Origin: Chryseobacterium aahli
GTDB taxonomy: Bacteria; Bacteroidota; Bacteroidia; Flavobacteriales; Weeksellaceae
Length of the DNA: 64,000 nucleotides
NCBI RefSeq assembly: GCF_022699665.1
Contig: NZ_JALDNB010000001.1
Span: forward strand, 1 to 64,000
Direction: 5' to 3'
Under the pieces are notes generated by a model. It was not told the DNA's origin. It was given only the letters and a program-made list of their open reading frames with translations, and searched no databases. Every line of letters begins with the position of its first letter. The first letter of the stretch is position 1. Shown here one piece after another: positions 62,748 through 64,000 of the stretch. The translations under genes and the position numbers were made by a program.

Positions 62748-64000
62748 ATGAGTATACCTCAAGCAATTACAGAGACGATCATTCTTGCAGACGGCAGAGA
62801 GATCACAATTGAAACAGGAAAATTAGCAAAACAAGCTGATGGTTCTGTAGTCGTAAAAATTGGCGGAACAATGCTTTTAGCAACTGTTGTAGCCAGCAAA
62901 GAAGCAAAGGATGGTGTAGATTTCTTACCATTGACAGTAGATTACAGAGAAAAATTCTACGCAGGTGGAAAAATCCCTGGAAACTTTTTTAGAAGAGAAG
63001 CTAGACCTTCGGATCAGGAAATCCTGACGATGCGTTTGGTAGACAGAGTTCTAAGACCATTATTCCCTGAAGATTTCCACGCAGAAGTTCAGGTAATGAT
63101 TTCATTGATTTCTTATGACGGACTTTCAATTCCTGACGATTTAGCAGGTCTTGCAGCTTCGGCAGCGATTGCAATTACTGATATTCCTTTCAACGGACCA
63201 ATGTCTGAAGTAAGAGTAGTAAGAATTGACGGGAAATTAGCGGTAAATCCTAATTATGAAGATCTTAAATTGGCTGACCTTGACATCATGGTGGGTGCAA
63301 CTAAAGATTCTATCGTAATGGTGGAAGGTGAGATGAAAGAAATTTCTGAGGCAGAAATGCTTGAAGCAATTCAATTCGCTCATGTTGAAATCAAAAAACA
63401 AGTTGAAGCTCAGGAAAGATTAGCTGAAAAAGTAGGCAAATCTTTACCAAAAAGAGAATACAGCCACGAAAATCACGACGAAGCAATTCGTGAGAAAGTG
63501 TGGAAAGAAACATACGATAAAGTATACGAAGTAGCAAAAATTCCTTCAGGAAAAGAGGAAAGAGGTGAGAAATTTAAAGCTGTATTGGCTGAATTTTTAT
63601 CTCAATATGTAGAACATGCTGAAGAATTAGAAAGAGTAACCCCTTTCGCTAAAGTATATTTCCACGATGTGGAAAAAGAAGCGATGCGTCAGATGATTTT
63701 GAACGATAAAATCCGTCTTGATGGTCGTGATCCTCAAACGATTCGCCCGATCTGGAGCGAAATTGATTATTTACCGGGAGCTCACGGTTCTGCAATCTTC
63801 ACAAGAGGTGAAACTCAATCTTTAACTGCTGTAACTTTAGGTTCAGTAAAAGATGCGAACATGGTAGACAGCGTAATGGTAAACTATGACGAAAGATTCT
63901 TCTTACATTATAACTTCCCACCGTTCTCAACAGGTGAAGCTCGTCCTTTAAGAGGAACTTCAAGAAGAGAAGTTGGTCACGGAAACTTAGCTCAGAGAGC
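62748..64000 (+). CDS. pnp: Polynucleotide phosphorylase, 5' part (runs off the window)
   Basis: The gene starts at ATG 62748 and is open to the window edge (about 417 codons). The first RNase PH domain is recognisable: [37 protein letters not shown] and [10 protein letters not shown]; the helical linker follows; the second RNase PH domain begins with [13 protein letters not shown]. At the edge the frame reads [15 protein letters not shown], also typical. PNPase degrades RNA from the 3' end using phosphate. The catalytic part of the second domain and the KH and S1 domains lie outside. Confidence 0.97.
   Translation, partial: MSIPQAITETIILADGREITIETGKLAKQADGSVVVKIGGTMLLATVVASKEAKDGVDFLPLTVDYREKFYAGGKIPGNFFRREARPSDQEILTMRLVDRVLRPLFPEDFHAEVQVMISLISYDGLSIPDDLAGLAASAAIAITDIPFNGPMSEVRVVRIDGKLAVNPNYEDLKLADLDIMVGATKDSIVMVEGEMKEISEAEMLEAIQFAHVEIKKQVEAQERLAEKVGKSLPKREYSHENHDEAIREKVWKETYDKVYEVAKIPSGKEERGEKFKAVLAEFLSQYVEHAEELERVTPFAKVYFHDVEKEAMRQMILNDKIRLDGRDPQTIRPIWSEIDYLPGAHGSAIFTRGETQSLTAVTLGSVKDANMVDSVMVNYDERFFLHYNFPPFSTGEARPLRGTSRREVGHGNLAQR

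Overview
The window looks like a chromosome segment of a Flavobacteriia member, most likely Chryseobacterium or a close Weeksellaceae relative. The evidence is AT-rich DNA, TAnnTTTG promoter elements, a GLPGLI-family protein, a type 9 secretion sorting domain, a tRNA-Leu with no encoded CCA, and an rpsO-pnp pair with typical Bacteroidota proteins. Genus is inferred from overall protein style, not from a search.

Bases 1 to about 49,600 form one large locus encoding an extracellular contractile injection system (eCIS; Afp/PVC/MAC-like). The left part (1-19,908, plus strand) is structural: the end of one sheath gene, a tube gene, a second sheath and tube that are a near-perfect tandem copy, a third tube paralogue, a DUF5908-like small protein (Afp6), a LysM adaptor (Afp7), a VgrG-like spike (Afp8), a PAAR tip, a gp25-like baseplate protein (Afp9), two large baseplate proteins (Afp11, Afp12), two paralogous ~1000-residue PKD-type proteins and an FN3-like protein. 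A perfect hairpin closes this block.

Next comes a control and payload section (19,983-29,227): a minus-strand LexA/CI-type repressor with intact S24 residues, a long AT-rich region with a palindrome over a promoter, two tiny proteins, a holin-like membrane protein, and a 1205-residue effector candidate. The effector ends in a putative xHH nuclease toxin domain and is followed by a double-CxxC immunity protein. Behind it lies the scar of an older toxin-immunity pair: a decayed copy of the pre-toxin region, a RAYT transposase with REP-like ends, the last 19 codons of a lost toxin, and a surviving orphan immunity-like gene.

From 29,633 to 49,379 the locus carries five modules starting with genes that share an N-terminal motif (FxTGDxPTQxxF). 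Three are single genes; two are three-gene operons ending in giant fibre proteins (1595 and 952 residues). The gaps between modules hold repeat families: six copies of a ~64-bp repeat, two copies of a ~300-bp element with a UUCG-type hairpin, and duplicated leaders and 3' hairpins. The eCIS AAA+ ATPase (Afp15) sits among them, followed by a spanin-like protein and a GH24 lysozyme. Repressor, holin-like protein, spanin-like protein and lysozyme together suggest damage-induced expression and release by lysis, as for tailocins.

The right edge looks like an island boundary: a decayed IS982 transposase, a GLPGLI gene, and the C-terminal remnant of a serine recombinase whose frame runs into tRNA-Leu(CAA). 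Beyond it is ordinary chromosome: an MBL-fold hydrolase, a conserved unknown, a GAF/fRMsr protein, a large RCC1-repeat protein with a T9SS tail, a BtuF-like binding protein, MgtE, an uncharacterised secreted protein, rpsO and the start of pnp.

I could not identify the tape measure (Afp14) or tube terminator (Afp16); they may lie left of the window or be unrecognised here.
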